The notes below the pieces were generated by a model. That model saw only the letters and a program-made list of their open reading frames with translations, was not told where the DNA came from and searched no databases. 61,381 nucleotides of DNA from Chromatiales bacterium (GTDB lineage: Bacteria > Pseudomonadota > Gammaproteobacteria > UBA6429 > Thiohalophilaceae), in NCBI GenBank assembly GCA_026984045.1, contig JALSSV010000043.1, positions 1 through 61,381 on the forward strand. Direction: 5' to 3'. Shown piece after piece: positions 41,301 to 52,169 of the stretch (its first letter is position 1; each line of letters starts with the position of its first letter). Made by a program: the position numbers and the translations under genes.

Positions 41301-42121
41301 ATGCCCTGGCGCACGCCCACCACCAGCCGCGCCACGTCCTCGGCACTGTGGATGAAGCGCCCGGTCTGCACCCGGAAGGCCTTGTCACCCCGCTCCACCC
41401 GGCCGGCGGGCTGCTCGGCATTGGCGGCGCGGATGGTCGCGGCGATCTGCTCCGCGGCGATGCCATATCCGGCCAGGCGTTCGGGCAGGAATTCCACCCG
41501 GATCTGTTCGGCGCGTCCGCCATCCACGAAGCCCTTGCCGGTGTTGGGCACTTCCTCCAGATGCTGCAGGACGTCGAGCCCCAGGGTGCGCAGGGTGGCG
41601 TCGTCCACGTCCTGCGACCAGAGGGTGACGGTGACCACCGGCACATCGTCGATGCCGATGGGCTTGACGAGGGGATGCGAGACGCCGGGGGGAATGCGAT
41701 CCAGGTTGGACTGGATCTTGTCGTGCACCTTGACGATGGAAGGGCCCAGTTCCTCCCCCACCTCGAATTCCACGGTCACGATTCCCGAGCCCCGCTGGGT
41801 GGCCGAATAGACGTGGCGTACCCCGGGGATCTCGCTCATGAGCAGTTCCAGCGGCTCGGTCACCAGGCTGGTTACCTGTTCGGCGGAGGCGCCGGGATAC
41901 TGGAGGAAGATGTCCACCATGGGAACGGAAATCTTGGGATCTTCCTGGCGAGGCGTGAAGAACAGGCCCAGCATCCCCACCGCCAGGAAGGCCATCATCA
42001 GCAAGGGCGTCACCGGCGAGTTGATGAACTGACTGGCCATGCGTCCGGCGATGCCGGGATCCACCGGGGTGCCGGTCGTGGCGTCGGTGGCTTCTGCGCT
42101 GGAGGCGGTTTCGTTGCTCAC
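38357..42121 (-). CDS. RND efflux permease with Lys-rich cytoplasmic tail
   Basis: Proton-driven inner-membrane transporter of the AcrB/CusA superfamily. The 1254-residue protein has the first helix (PVTPLLMMAFLAVGMLGLFF), a porter domain, and the GILVDDAAVVVENIFRR proton-relay helix. After the normal C-terminal helices it adds a further hydrophobic stretch (IYGRVIGALMWIFYVLRGIWLLLSSL) and about 100 residues of Pro-rich then Lys/Arg/Ala-rich tail (PRKRAKKKTAASAAGHTARKP). The start is GTG at 42121, 29 bases after the adaptor gene. The substrate is unknown; cluster context suggests a lipid or hydrophobic compound. Confidence 0.9.
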   Translation of the reverse strand: MSNETASSAEATDATTGTPVDPGIAGRMASQFINSPVTPLLMMAFLAVGMLGLFFTPRQEDPKISVPMVDIFLQYPGASAEQVTSLVTEPLELLMSEIPGVRHVYSATQRGSGIVTVEFEVGEELGPSIVKVHDKIQSNLDRIPPGVSHPLVKPIGIDDVPVVTVTLWSQDVDDATLRTLGLDVLQHLEEVPNTGKGFVDGGRAEQIRVEFLPERLAGYGIAAEQIAATIRAANAEQPAGRVERGDKAFRVQTGRFIHSAEDVARLVVGVRQGMPIYVRDVARVFLAPEETRHMVNQFSGAAGTPQVDGAPAVTVAVAKKIGSNGVTVANAILKKLDSLKGGLIPDNVKVEITRNYGATANQKVNELLEALFEAAVAVSILCLIGLGLRAASVVIVIIPIVILVTVWAAWVLDYTIDRVSLFALVFAIGILVDDAAVVVENIFRRWLEVGQTRMDIAIDAVREVGNPTVLATLTIISAMLPMGFVSGMMGPYMRPIPVLGSAAMFFSLIAAFVFVPWLALRVRPRLGALQKAEQREARVRERIRRFYRPCMLPLCNNRKLGLTFLFGLILVTVLSCFLFYTKAVPVKMLPFDNKPEFNVVVNMPEGTALPVTANVTRRLVAELRRIPEVTALQSYVGTASPFNFNGMVRHYYLRQNPWQADIQVMLLNKDDRERGSHAIAVAARHRLAPLAERLGVRSIQVVEMPPGPPVLQTVVAEVYGPTAEVRRQVARDLTAMFRDAPNIVDVDNYLTQPYAYWRFVVDMDKATRRGITVDTINRNLAMALGGHRLGDVKRGVVREPTYIVIQVPLPVRSQLDRLRGLPIPSASGSRVPLAELGHFEQDWEEPVIYHKDLRPIEYVTGEMEGRLGAPIYGMFEVEDRLEDYVAPDGVRVSGMPDGLIGPPADDSHSAIEWTGEWTVTYETFRDMGIAFMAALVLIYGLIVWEFKNFVLAGLIMAPIPLTLIGIIPGHWLMDVDFTATSMIGFIALAGIIVRNSILLVEFVKGEVEKGQSIREAVIAAGQVRMRPIVITALTVMLGSLAIVGDPIFQGMAVSLLFGTGVATILTLVVVPLGCISARKQFYRLAGVEGHPADPDADGICPTGSCEGAAATAPSLPLWMRIYGRVIGALMWIFYVLRGIWLLLSSLVKGWLARFRSPPSPPSSGGDDTPPSAPGPQTPPTSPAGRGAETQAQAETAPAAHPNPAEKKTEAEAKPVRKKPPRKRAKKKTAASAAGHTARKPASKKKRRGIRIKTD

Positions 42122-42150
42122 GTCGTCGTGTCCTGCCCGTTGTGCACGCG

Positions 42151-43485
42151 TCAGAAACCGCCCGCGGGTCGCGGCACCCAGTTGGAGTTCATGCCCGGCG
42201 GGGGACTGGCGAGGATCCGTTCACCGGCGCGCAGGCCGGAGAGCACCGCCACCAGATCGGAGCCGAGTTTCTGCCCCAGGCGCACCAGCCGCAGCGAAGG
42301 TTTGCCCCTTTCGTCGATGGCGAACACGGCCGGCAGGCTGCCCCGCCAGACGATGGCCGCGGCGGGCACCACCGGCACGCGGGTCTCGGGCACACTGCTG
42401 TCGGGGATGGCCACTTCCGCATACATGCCCGGTCCCCCCGGGATGCCCTGAGGCAGATCCAGTTTCACCGTGACCGTATGACGCAGCGCATCAGCCACGG
42501 GAAAGATCTGCGCCACCCGGGCATTGACCTTGATATCCCCCACATCGAGGGTGGCGGGCAGAATCATGTCCTGCTGCAGGCCGGGCATGAGCCGGGCCGG
42601 GACTTCGAGCCGGATTTGCAGATCGTTGGTATCGGCATACTTGAGCAGCGGCTGGCCGGGCTGCACCGTGTCACCGACTTCCACCAGTTTCTTGAGAATC
42701 ACGCCATCGAAGGGGGCGATTGAGCGGGTGTCGATGAGCTTGGCGTCGATCTCGTCGATCTTCGCGCGCATGGCCATGACCTGGCTGCTGGCCTGGCCCA
42801 CGCGGCTGCCGCGGGAATAGAGATCCACCTGCCGTTCGATCCAGGGATTGCCGTAACGCCAGGCACGCCAGGTGTCGTTGTAACCGCCGCCCCCGCCGAA
42901 GAACCGCTCGAACATGGAGGGAAACAGGCCCATGCTGGCACTGCGCCGGGGTTCGAAATAGCGGGCCAGCTTCTCGCCCGGTGCCCAGAACTCGCGAGCG
43001 TATTGCAGACGGGCATCGGTATAGCCATAGGTGGTGGCCCGCAACCGGGCAAGGATCTGGCGCCGCTTGGCCAGCAGATCGTCGTCGTCCAGGGCCACCA
43101 GCACCTGGTTGATGCGGAAGCGATCCCCCTCCTCGCCGGCGATGAACTGCACGCGACCCGGCAACTGGGCGGTGAGGGTCACCTCGCGATACGGGATCAC
43201 CGTGCCGCCGATGACCACCTCGGCGCCAAGCGGCCGACTGACCACCGTGATCACCCCGCCCGGTCCGCTCGGCATGCCGTAGCGCTGGCTCTGCCGGCCC
43301 GGCGGCGCAAAGCCGTAGGGATTGGCCGTCGAGCGGGAAACGAAGGCACCGTTGCTTGCTTCGTGGCCGGTCGCTTCGGGACGGTAGGGATGGTCACCAA
43401 ACGCCGCCAGGGCCGTCTGGGCGGCCAGCAGCAAGGCCCCCATGGCCACGCCCCTGCGACGAATCGGGCCGGTTCTCATCATCAT
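42151..43485 (-). CDS. RND periplasmic adaptor (membrane fusion protein)
   Basis: Bridges the permease to the outer membrane. The 444-residue protein has a signal peptide (GVAMGALLLAAQTALAA|F), a lipoyl-type barrel split around a helical hairpin (VTLTAQLPGRVQFIAGEEGDRF ... SIAPFDGVILKKLVEVGDTVQPGQPLLKYAD), and a C-terminal beta-barrel (MYAEVAIPDSSVPETRVPVVPAAAI). The hairpin contains an odd Gly-rich insertion (ERFFGGGGGYNDTW). No outer-membrane TolC-like gene is in the window. Confidence 0.88.
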   Translation of the reverse strand: MMMRTGPIRRRGVAMGALLLAAQTALAAFGDHPYRPEATGHEASNGAFVSRSTANPYGFAPPGRQSQRYGMPSGPGGVITVVSRPLGAEVVIGGTVIPYREVTLTAQLPGRVQFIAGEEGDRFRINQVLVALDDDDLLAKRRQILARLRATTYGYTDARLQYAREFWAPGEKLARYFEPRRSASMGLFPSMFERFFGGGGGYNDTWRAWRYGNPWIERQVDLYSRGSRVGQASSQVMAMRAKIDEIDAKLIDTRSIAPFDGVILKKLVEVGDTVQPGQPLLKYADTNDLQIRLEVPARLMPGLQQDMILPATLDVGDIKVNARVAQIFPVADALRHTVTVKLDLPQGIPGGPGMYAEVAIPDSSVPETRVPVVPAAAIVWRGSLPAVFAIDERGKPSLRLVRLGQKLGSDLVAVLSGLRAGERILASPPPGMNSNWVPRPAGGF

Positions 43486-43540
43486 GCCTGCTGTCCTTTC
43501 TGCCTGGGAGGGTGCATCACGGGGAGAATCAGGGTGGCGG

Positions 43541-43939
43541 TTATTGCACCCGTCCCATGACGGCGAAACTCTTGATGAAGGGGCCGGCCATGCGCGGATC
43601 CTTGATCATCGCGGCATAGTCGCCCTGCTTGAACTTGAGCTTGCGGGCGGTATAGGCCATGCCCAGGCCGACCATCCCCGGCGGCTTCTGGGCCCACTTC
43701 TGCCAGTCGGCGAGGCTGGCCCGCAGATCCCAGTTGAGGGGCTGGCCGTCATAGGCGCCGGCCTCGGTGACCTGGCCATTCTCGACCCGGACGAAGCCCC
43801 GCGGGGCCTCCTCGTCGTCGACGCCATAACCGATGGTGGAATTGAAGCCGATCTGGGACAGGGCGCCGGCCAGTTCGGGCTCGGCATTCCAGGCTTCCTT
43901 GAAGCCGGCCATCCATTCAGCGGAAAACATCTCGGACAT
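43541..43939 (-). CDS. SCP2-type lipid-binding protein
   Basis: The 132-residue protein matches the sterol-carrier-protein-2 fold: FSAEWMAGFKEAWNAEPE at the start, VENGQVTEAGAY in the sheet, and KLKFKQGDYAAMIKDPRMAGPFIKSFAVMGRV at the end, where SCP2 proteins form their hydrophobic tunnel. No signal peptide is seen, so it is cytoplasmic. ATG at 43939 has GGGGGAAAG upstream. It is the first gene after the sigma-54 promoter, which suggests that the operon handles a hydrophobic ligand. Confidence 0.78.
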   Translation of the reverse strand: MSEMFSAEWMAGFKEAWNAEPELAGALSQIGFNSTIGYGVDDEEAPRGFVRVENGQVTEAGAYDGQPLNWDLRASLADWQKWAQKPPGMVGLGMAYTARKLKFKQGDYAAMIKDPRMAGPFIKSFAVMGRVQ

Positions 43940-44015
43940 GGTCTTTCCCCCTGGACTTGTGGTTTTTTTGCCGGACTCCCAGGGCAGAAACCCTGCGCGG
44001 CATGAACAAGACAGG

Positions 44016-44031
44016 GGCAAGTCCCGTGCCA
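44016..44031 (-). promoter_or_regulatory. Sigma-54 promoter of the SCP2-RND-...-dynamin operon
   Basis: On the minus strand TGGCACG, GGAC, TTGCC: a full match to TGGCACG-N4-TTGC at correct -24/-12 spacing. The start would be near 44004, giving a leader of about 65 bases before the SCP2 gene. A sigma-54 activator gene lies divergent just upstream. Confidence 0.85.
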
Positions 44032-44070
44032 GATTGCAAGTTATTGTTTTATTTGGTTTTATGATGTAAC

Positions 44071-44082
44071 TGTTGCACAACG
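44071..44082. promoter_or_regulatory. Upstream activator palindrome, proximal site
   Basis: TGTTGCACAACG, a near-perfect dyad, matches the distal TGTTGCGCAACA. It lies about 67 bases upstream of the predicted sigma-54 start, within the normal enhancer range. Confidence 0.55.
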
Positions 44083-44116
44083 AATACCGGCATTCATCGT
44101 GCGATTAATTTTAGTT

Positions 44117-44136
44117 TATTTGAATATATTCAAATA
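44117..44136. promoter_or_regulatory. 20-bp perfect AT palindrome
   Basis: TATTTGAATATATTCAAATA is a perfect 20-bp dyad inside a very AT-rich stretch (about 44032-44150) that contrasts with the GC-rich surroundings. It lies between the two TGTTGC-type palindromes and could bind a second dimeric regulator or a nucleoid protein such as IHF/H-NS. Confidence 0.5.
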
Positions 44137-44164
44137 CTTATCTCCTAAGACGAGCGTTGCACCC

Positions 44165-44176
44165 TGTTGCGCAACA
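44165..44176. promoter_or_regulatory. Upstream activator palindrome, distal site
   Basis: TGTTGCGCAACA is a perfect 12-bp dyad whose centre is 94 bases (about nine helical turns) from that of the proximal site. It also lies just upstream of the activator gene, so it could serve autoregulation. Confidence 0.55.
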
Positions 44177-44227
44177 TCTCCACAGCTGCAACACTGTGAA
44201 CCCGTTCACGATTCAGCGGCGCTCTCC

Positions 44228-45574
44228 ATGTCCGATTCCGTCCATTTCGCCCCCCTTCTCGAAGCCGTGGTCTCCTACATCGACGAGGGCGTGATCATCG
44301 CCGACCCCCGCGGCCACGTGATCTACCAGAATCCGGCCGCCGGCCACCTGCTCGGCCTGCCCGGAAACGAACCGGTGGAACGGCTCAACGACATCGGCCG
44401 CTTCAACCTCCAGCGGGCCCTGCTGCGTGCCGCCATCGATGCCGGGGAAGTGGACGCCGCCGGCATGCCCAGCGGCAACTTCGTCAGTTTCGAGGAGTGT
44501 CTGCGCATCGGTGACGATCGCCGTTACCTGGAATTCCACAGCGGGCTGGTGGCCAATCCCGGCACGCGCGATCGCCTGCGCCTGATTCTGATCCGGGATC
44601 GCACCGAACAGCGCCGGCTGGAAGCGGTGTTCGAAACCGGCAGTTCGGATTTCGAGACCCGCGATCCACGCATGCTGGAGATCGTCAACCGCATCCAGCA
44701 GATTGCCGCCACCAACGCCTTCGTGTTGCTGCAGGGCGAATCGGGCACCGGCAAGACCCAACTGGCGCGGCTGCTGCACCGGGCCAGCGCCCGCGCCCGC
44801 CACGCCTTCGTGGAGGTCAATTGCGCCGCCATTCCCGAGACCCTGCTGGAATCGGAACTGTTCGGCCACGTGAAGGGAGCCTTCACCGGCGCCAGCCAGA
44901 ACCGCAGCGGTCGTTTCCAGGCCGCCGATCACGGCACCCTGTTCCTCGACGAGGTGAGCGAGATCCCCCTGCATCTCCAGGCCAAGCTGTTGCGGGCCAT
45001 CCAGGATCAGGAGTTCGAGCCGGTGGGTTCCGACAAGACCGTCAAGGTGGACGTGCGGATCATCGCGGCCGCCAACCGCAACCTGCGCGACATGGTGGAC
45101 GCCGGCCAGTTTCGCGCCGATCTCTACTACCGGCTGGCGGTGATTCCGCTCACGGTACCGGCCCTGCGCGACCGTCCCGGGGACATTCCCCTGCTGATCC
45201 GCCATTTCAGCCAGCGGCTCGCCGGCCGCGGTTATCCGGCCGAGGTGGGGATCAGCCCCGAGGCCATGCGCATGCTCATGAACTATCCCTGGCCGGGCAA
45301 CGTGCGGGAACTGGAGAACGCCGTGGAGCACGGCCTGATCTGCGCGGTGGACGGCACAATCCGGCCCGAGAGCCTGCCTCAGGACATCTACGAATTCGCC
45401 GGCAACACGCCCGAGGCTGCACCACGCGAAGAATCGGCCGAAAACCGGGAGATGCGTGAAGCCATCGAAGAGGCCCTGAAGCGCGCCAACGGCAGCAAGG
45501 CCATGGCAGCGCGCATCCTGGGCGTGGACCGCTCCACCCTGTGGCGGCGGATGCAGCGGCTGGGATTGTCGTAA
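44228..45574 (+). CDS. Sigma-54-dependent PAS-AAA+-Fis transcriptional activator
   Basis: Enhancer-binding protein. The 448 residues hold a PAS domain (about 5-125: [27 protein letters not shown]), an AAA+ domain with Walker A GESGTGKT at 170-177, the sigma-54 contact loop GAFTGA at 217-222 and Walker B LFLDEV, and a C-terminal Fis-type helix-turn-helix ([21 protein letters not shown]). ATG at 44228 is chosen because the longer frame runs through AT-rich regulatory DNA. There is no receiver domain, so control is by a PAS ligand or partner. Its divergent position makes the SCP2-RND operon its probable target. Confidence 0.93.
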   Translation: MSDSVHFAPLLEAVVSYIDEGVIIADPRGHVIYQNPAAGHLLGLPGNEPVERLNDIGRFNLQRALLRAAIDAGEVDAAGMPSGNFVSFEECLRIGDDRRYLEFHSGLVANPGTRDRLRLILIRDRTEQRRLEAVFETGSSDFETRDPRMLEIVNRIQQIAATNAFVLLQGESGTGKTQLARLLHRASARARHAFVEVNCAAIPETLLESELFGHVKGAFTGASQNRSGRFQAADHGTLFLDEVSEIPLHLQAKLLRAIQDQEFEPVGSDKTVKVDVRIIAAANRNLRDMVDAGQFRADLYYRLAVIPLTVPALRDRPGDIPLLIRHFSQRLAGRGYPAEVGISPEAMRMLMNYPWPGNVRELENAVEHGLICAVDGTIRPESLPQDIYEFAGNTPEAAPREESAENREMREAIEEALKRANGSKAMAARILGVDRSTLWRRMQRLGLS

Positions 45575-45583
45575 ACGGGTATT

Positions 45584-45619
45584 CAGGCTGTCGCAAAACG
45601 GTGTTTTTCAACAACCGGT
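45584..45619. repeat. Solo hairpin module related to the 20148 element
   Basis: The sequence CAGGCTGTCG...CGGTG...TTTTTCAACA closely matches the reverse complement of the first hairpin of the five-hairpin element at 20148-20182. It sits between two convergent genes and ends at the hydrolase stop codon, so it may act as a shared terminator. Confidence 0.6.
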
Positions 45620-46866
45620 CAGGGGTCGGGCGACTTTTCGACGAGAGGTTGTAACCGCCGGTTCAGGTAGTCCAGGAAAGCCGGCTCGGAAAGAATGCCG
45701 GCGTGCGTGGCCTGAAATCCGGCCAGATGATTCGCGCCGGCGCGCACGAAGGGCGGAAGCTGGCTGGACAGCGGCACCACGCCATCCGAATCCGCATCGT
45801 CCTGATAACCATACACCACGTCCCAGAACACCTCGGGCGGCCATTCGGCCGAAGCCAGCGCCTGCAGGAAACGGCTGCCCGTGGCCACGTCCTTCCACGA
45901 GGGGACGATGACCGGGGAGCGCTGAACCCCCAGGCGGGCACTGTCCATTCCGCCAAAGGGGGTGTTCACGGTCATCACGTAAACGATGCGATTGGCCTGT
46001 TCCGGATATCGCTGGCGCCACTTCAGCACAAACGACCGGGCCACCAGCCCACCCATGCTGTGGGCAACGATGGCCAGCTTCGGAACATCGTAGCGCGCCA
46101 CCAGATAGGCCAGGGCCCGGACCAGCTCGTCGCTCACCGCGGCGAGACGCATGCCGCTGGGATAGGCATGGAACCAGGGCGCGAAATGCTGGCGATCGAG
46201 ATGTTTCAACACCGGCAGCCAGTCTCCGGGGCCGCCATTGGCACCATGGATCAGGAGGAGCGGTATTTTTTCCGGATCGTAAGGCTCGAGCCAGTACAGC
46301 CCGGTGCCGACGAAACGGGCGTACATGTTCGGCCGCCACAGACCGATGCGGCCCATGACGCGGGAGAAAACCGGATTGTCGAGCGTGACAATCCGCCCGA
46401 TGTTTTCATGGTGACGGCGGGGAGGCCAGAGACGAGGGCCGCCGTTGCGGCGGGTCTGGATCTTTTCCGATGCGAACGAAAATTCGATGCGCCGGCGTGC
46501 CCGCATGCCGATGCGCACCGGGGTGGGGAAGCCATACCAGATCAGCGGCTCGGAAGCCTGGCGCAGGCCATCCCGATTGGTGTCCAGGAAGGCGCCAACG
46601 AGGTAGGTTCCCGGCGAAAGTTCCAGCCGGAAGCGTCCCCCCGGATGAACGGCCGTCTGTGCGACCACTTGCATGATCTCCGGCGACACCTGCCGACAGG
46701 CCACCAGTATCAGGGGCGCGTTTCGTTCTTCCTCCAGTCGAACTCTTCCCTCAAGCTGACCACCAAACAGGAATTCGCCGGCTTCATCACCCAAATCCCG
46801 CCAGATCCCCGCCTGCGCGGCAAGCGCGAGCTGCAGCAGGATCAGCACCGAGAAGATTCTGTACAT
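45619..46866 (-). CDS. Exported alpha/beta-hydrolase (lipase-like)
   Basis: The 415-residue protein has a signal peptide (YRIFSVLILLQLALAAQA|G), an N-terminal beta-rich region of about 150 residues, then an alpha/beta hydrolase: oxyanion motif LLLIHGANGG (about 204-212) and nucleophile elbow AHSMGG with Ser270. DGVVPLSSQ and a late His (HAGILSE) fit the catalytic acid and base. ATG at 46866 begins the signal peptide. It resembles PGAP1-like/triacylglycerol lipases; the substrate is unknown. A TAAAAT -10 lies about 85 bases upstream. Confidence 0.82.
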   Translation of the reverse strand: MYRIFSVLILLQLALAAQAGIWRDLGDEAGEFLFGGQLEGRVRLEEERNAPLILVACRQVSPEIMQVVAQTAVHPGGRFRLELSPGTYLVGAFLDTNRDGLRQASEPLIWYGFPTPVRIGMRARRRIEFSFASEKIQTRRNGGPRLWPPRRHHENIGRIVTLDNPVFSRVMGRIGLWRPNMYARFVGTGLYWLEPYDPEKIPLLLIHGANGGPGDWLPVLKHLDRQHFAPWFHAYPSGMRLAAVSDELVRALAYLVARYDVPKLAIVAHSMGGLVARSFVLKWRQRYPEQANRIVYVMTVNTPFGGMDSARLGVQRSPVIVPSWKDVATGSRFLQALASAEWPPEVFWDVVYGYQDDADSDGVVPLSSQLPPFVRAGANHLAGFQATHAGILSEPAFLDYLNRRLQPLVEKSPDP

Positions 46867-47129
46867 GACAATGCTCCGCGCCGCCACAATCCGTTGGCAG
46901 GCCAGGCGCCAGGTCGGCGCCTGCCCAGGCCACTCGCTGCCGGCATTTTAGCGGAAAACCCTCAGTGGTCGGCAGGCGCCCCCCTTCGCCACACGCGGTG
47001 GCAGCGTGGGCGGGTTGCGAGCCCGCATCAGGGTGTCGCCGCGAGGACCCCGTGCCTGCAGGTTATCTTCTGGCGTTTCTGTGGGCGCGGCGCCAGCCGC
47101 GATATTGCGGAGGCAAAGTTTTCCTGTCC

Positions 47130-50000
<2,871 letters not shown>

Positions 50001-50008
50001 GCGGAATC

Positions 50009-51688
50009 TCACGCCCGGTAGACGACTTCGACCCGGTTTCCCGGTGGATGCACGGTCAATGACTCGCACAAGCGCTCCACCATCAGCAGACCCCGCCCGC
50101 TCAGCGTGGTGCCGGCAAGGCGCTGCAGGCGGGCGCGCACTGCAGGATAGTCGAAGCCCTCGCCGCTGTCCTCGATGACGAGAATCAGGCGCAACCCTTC
50201 TTCCCCATCGGGATGGGCGCTCACTGTCACCTTCACATGGCCCCGTTGCAGATCGGCCAGCCGCGTTTCCCGCTCGAGCAGGTAGTTGGCAAAGCCATCG
50301 GCGTTGCCCTTCTGTTTCGAGTCCAGACACAGCAGGCCATGATCCACCGCGTTGTTGTACAACTCGGAGAGCACGGTGAAAAGATGGGGATCGGGTTCCC
50401 GGCAACACAGTTCCTTGATCTGGTTGAGGATCAATGGCACCGGGTCGATCTCCCGGAGCATGTGCCCCTCGAACCGGTAAGTCAGCGACCAGTGTCGCGC
50501 CTCGCCCAGGGCAGAGGAGGCCTGGGTCGGGGGAGCGGCCATGTCATCCGGGCGCATGGCGATGGACTGGTCACAGGGCACACACAGCAGACTGATGTCA
50601 TCCTGTTGCGCCTGACCCTCGATAAAGGATTCCAGTGCGATGTAGAGCCGGGCAAAGGGCGAATTCTGCGGCCGCCCCCCCTGCAGGGCGGCCTCCACCC
50701 GCTGACTGCCGAACATTTCGCCTTCGGCATTGCGCGCCTCGGTCACGCCATCGGTCATCATCAACAGGCGATCTCCCGGCTCCAGCGACTGTGGGTGCAT
50801 CTCGCTGTCGAGCAGGCTGTCGGTGATCCCCAGTGGCAGGGAGGTGGACGCGAAACGCGCCTGGATGCGATCGTCCCGCACCAGCAGAGCCTCCGGCAGC
50901 CCGCCGTTCCAGATCTGCAGGGTCTTCACGTCGGGCGAGATGCTGGCCAGGCAAGCGGCACAGAACATCTCGGCCGGCAGCATCTCGTAGAGCTTGCGAT
51001 TCATCTCGGCAAGGATGCTGAGCGGGCCGTAGCCCTTGGCGGTCATGGAATGAAAGATCTGTGACAGGGGCATGGCGCCGATGGCCGCGTAGAGGCCGTG
51101 ACCGGTGAAATCGCCCAGCAGCACGTGCAACTCACCGGTCGGACTGCGGGCACTGAGGATCAGATCGCCGCTGAAGGTCATGGCCGGCAGATACACCACA
51201 CCGAACTTCTCCATCTCGTCGTTGTTCGCGGTGATGACCCCCGAGAACAGCTCTTCGGCCAGTTGCTCGTCGCGGCGCATGAGTTCGGTCTGCTGCGCCA
51301 GGGCGCAGTTCAGGCGGCGCACCCGCTCCACGGCGTTCAGGCGCGCCTGCAGCATGGCATGGCTGACCGGCTTGATCAGGAAGTCGTCACCGCCGACGTC
51401 GAGCCCCCGGATCATGTCTTCCTCCGCACTCAGGGCGGTGAGGAAAATCACGGGCAGATAGCGGTTGCGGGCCTCGGCCTTGATCAGGCGGGTGGCCTCG
51501 TAACCGTCCATCTCCGGCATCATGATGTCCATGAAAACGATGTCCGGCTGGTGGCGACGCACCTGCTCCACCGCGGCGCGGCCATCCGCCGCCTCGATGG
51601 TCTCATAGCCCAGGTGCCGGAGCTGGGCGCCGAGGATCACCCGGTTGGTCGGCTCGTCATCGACGATGAGGATCCTGCCGCGGGACAT
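50009..51688 (-). CDS. Response regulator with PP2C phosphatase and anti-sigma kinase-like domains (HsbR/RsbU type)
   Basis: The 559-residue protein has a receiver ([11 protein letters not shown], phospho-Asp in [12 protein letters not shown]), a SpoIIE/PP2C phosphatase ([48 protein letters not shown]) and a C-terminal HATPase of the anti-sigma type ([25 protein letters not shown]). This architecture matches HsbR of Pseudomonas, which phosphorylates and dephosphorylates a STAS antagonist. ATG at 51688 starts the receiver. Its STAS partner is the next gene upstream. Confidence 0.92.
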   Translation of the reverse strand: MSRGRILIVDDEPTNRVILGAQLRHLGYETIEAADGRAAVEQVRRHQPDIVFMDIMMPEMDGYEATRLIKAEARNRYLPVIFLTALSAEEDMIRGLDVGGDDFLIKPVSHAMLQARLNAVERVRRLNCALAQQTELMRRDEQLAEELFSGVITANNDEMEKFGVVYLPAMTFSGDLILSARSPTGELHVLLGDFTGHGLYAAIGAMPLSQIFHSMTAKGYGPLSILAEMNRKLYEMLPAEMFCAACLASISPDVKTLQIWNGGLPEALLVRDDRIQARFASTSLPLGITDSLLDSEMHPQSLEPGDRLLMMTDGVTEARNAEGEMFGSQRVEAALQGGRPQNSPFARLYIALESFIEGQAQQDDISLLCVPCDQSIAMRPDDMAAPPTQASSALGEARHWSLTYRFEGHMLREIDPVPLILNQIKELCCREPDPHLFTVLSELYNNAVDHGLLCLDSKQKGNADGFANYLLERETRLADLQRGHVKVTVSAHPDGEEGLRLILVIEDSGEGFDYPAVRARLQRLAGTTLSGRGLLMVERLCESLTVHPPGNRVEVVYRA

Positions 51689-51696
51689 GAGTCGAC

Positions 51697-51820
51697 CTAA
51701 ATGGAAGTTCCAAATCCCGGACCACTTGGGCAAGAGCGCCCGATTCCAACACCGCCCTCCGGGACAGAGGGCTCAGTGCACACAATGAACCATGGTCTGG
51801 TATTTGGAACGTTCATTTAG
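51697..51820. mobile_element. MITE-like inverted-repeat element between STAS and HsbR-like genes
   Basis: CTAAATGGAAGTTCCAAAT at 51697 and the reverse complement of the right end (CTAAATGAACGTTCCAAAT) match at 17 of 19 positions, and similarity continues inward (CCGGACCA against CCAGACCA). The 124-bp unit has no gene. The STAS stop codon lies within its right end. No clear target duplication is seen. Confidence 0.6.
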
Positions 51821-52119
51821 CGGAGGGTGAAGATCTTGTGGAAGTTGGCCACCTCCAGCACCTCGCGGATTTCGCCCGGCACGTCTTCCAGGATGATGTC
51901 GGCGGCCTCTCCCCCGGCATGCTTCTTGAGCAGCAGCAACATGCCCAGGGCCGAGCTGTCCAGATACCGCGCCCGGGCCATGTTGACCCGGTAGCGCAGA
52001 TTGGCCGGTTCGTTGCGATAGGCCTCGCGAAAATCCTTGTGGTGGGCAAAGTCGAACTGTTCATCCAGATAGATGGTCAGTTCCTTGCCGTCGCTGGATT
52101 TCTTTACCTCGATACTCAT
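51817..52119 (-). CDS. STAS-domain anti-sigma factor antagonist (HsbA-like)
   Basis: The 100-residue single-domain protein has VNMARARYLDSSALGMLLLLKKHA; Ser55/Ser56 in DSSALG is the expected phosphorylation site. The adjacent PP2C/HATPase protein is its probable switch enzyme. In Pseudomonas HsbA then binds FlgM or a diguanylate cyclase to trade motility against biofilm; whether this one does so is inference. Its last codons and stop lie in the inverted-repeat element. Confidence 0.88.
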   Translation of the reverse strand: MSIEVKKSSDGKELTIYLDEQFDFAHHKDFREAYRNEPANLRYRVNMARARYLDSSALGMLLLLKKHAGGEAADIILEDVPGEIREVLEVANFHKIFTLR

Positions 52120-52169
52120 GTCCTCGTACCCTGGTGCCTCAAAATCGCTACCCCGTATTCCCGGAACAT

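Noticed and set aside
38231-42451. A 1406-residue plus-strand open frame
   Set aside because: It is antisense to the RND permease and is His/Gln/Asp-rich without motifs; a GC-bias shadow.
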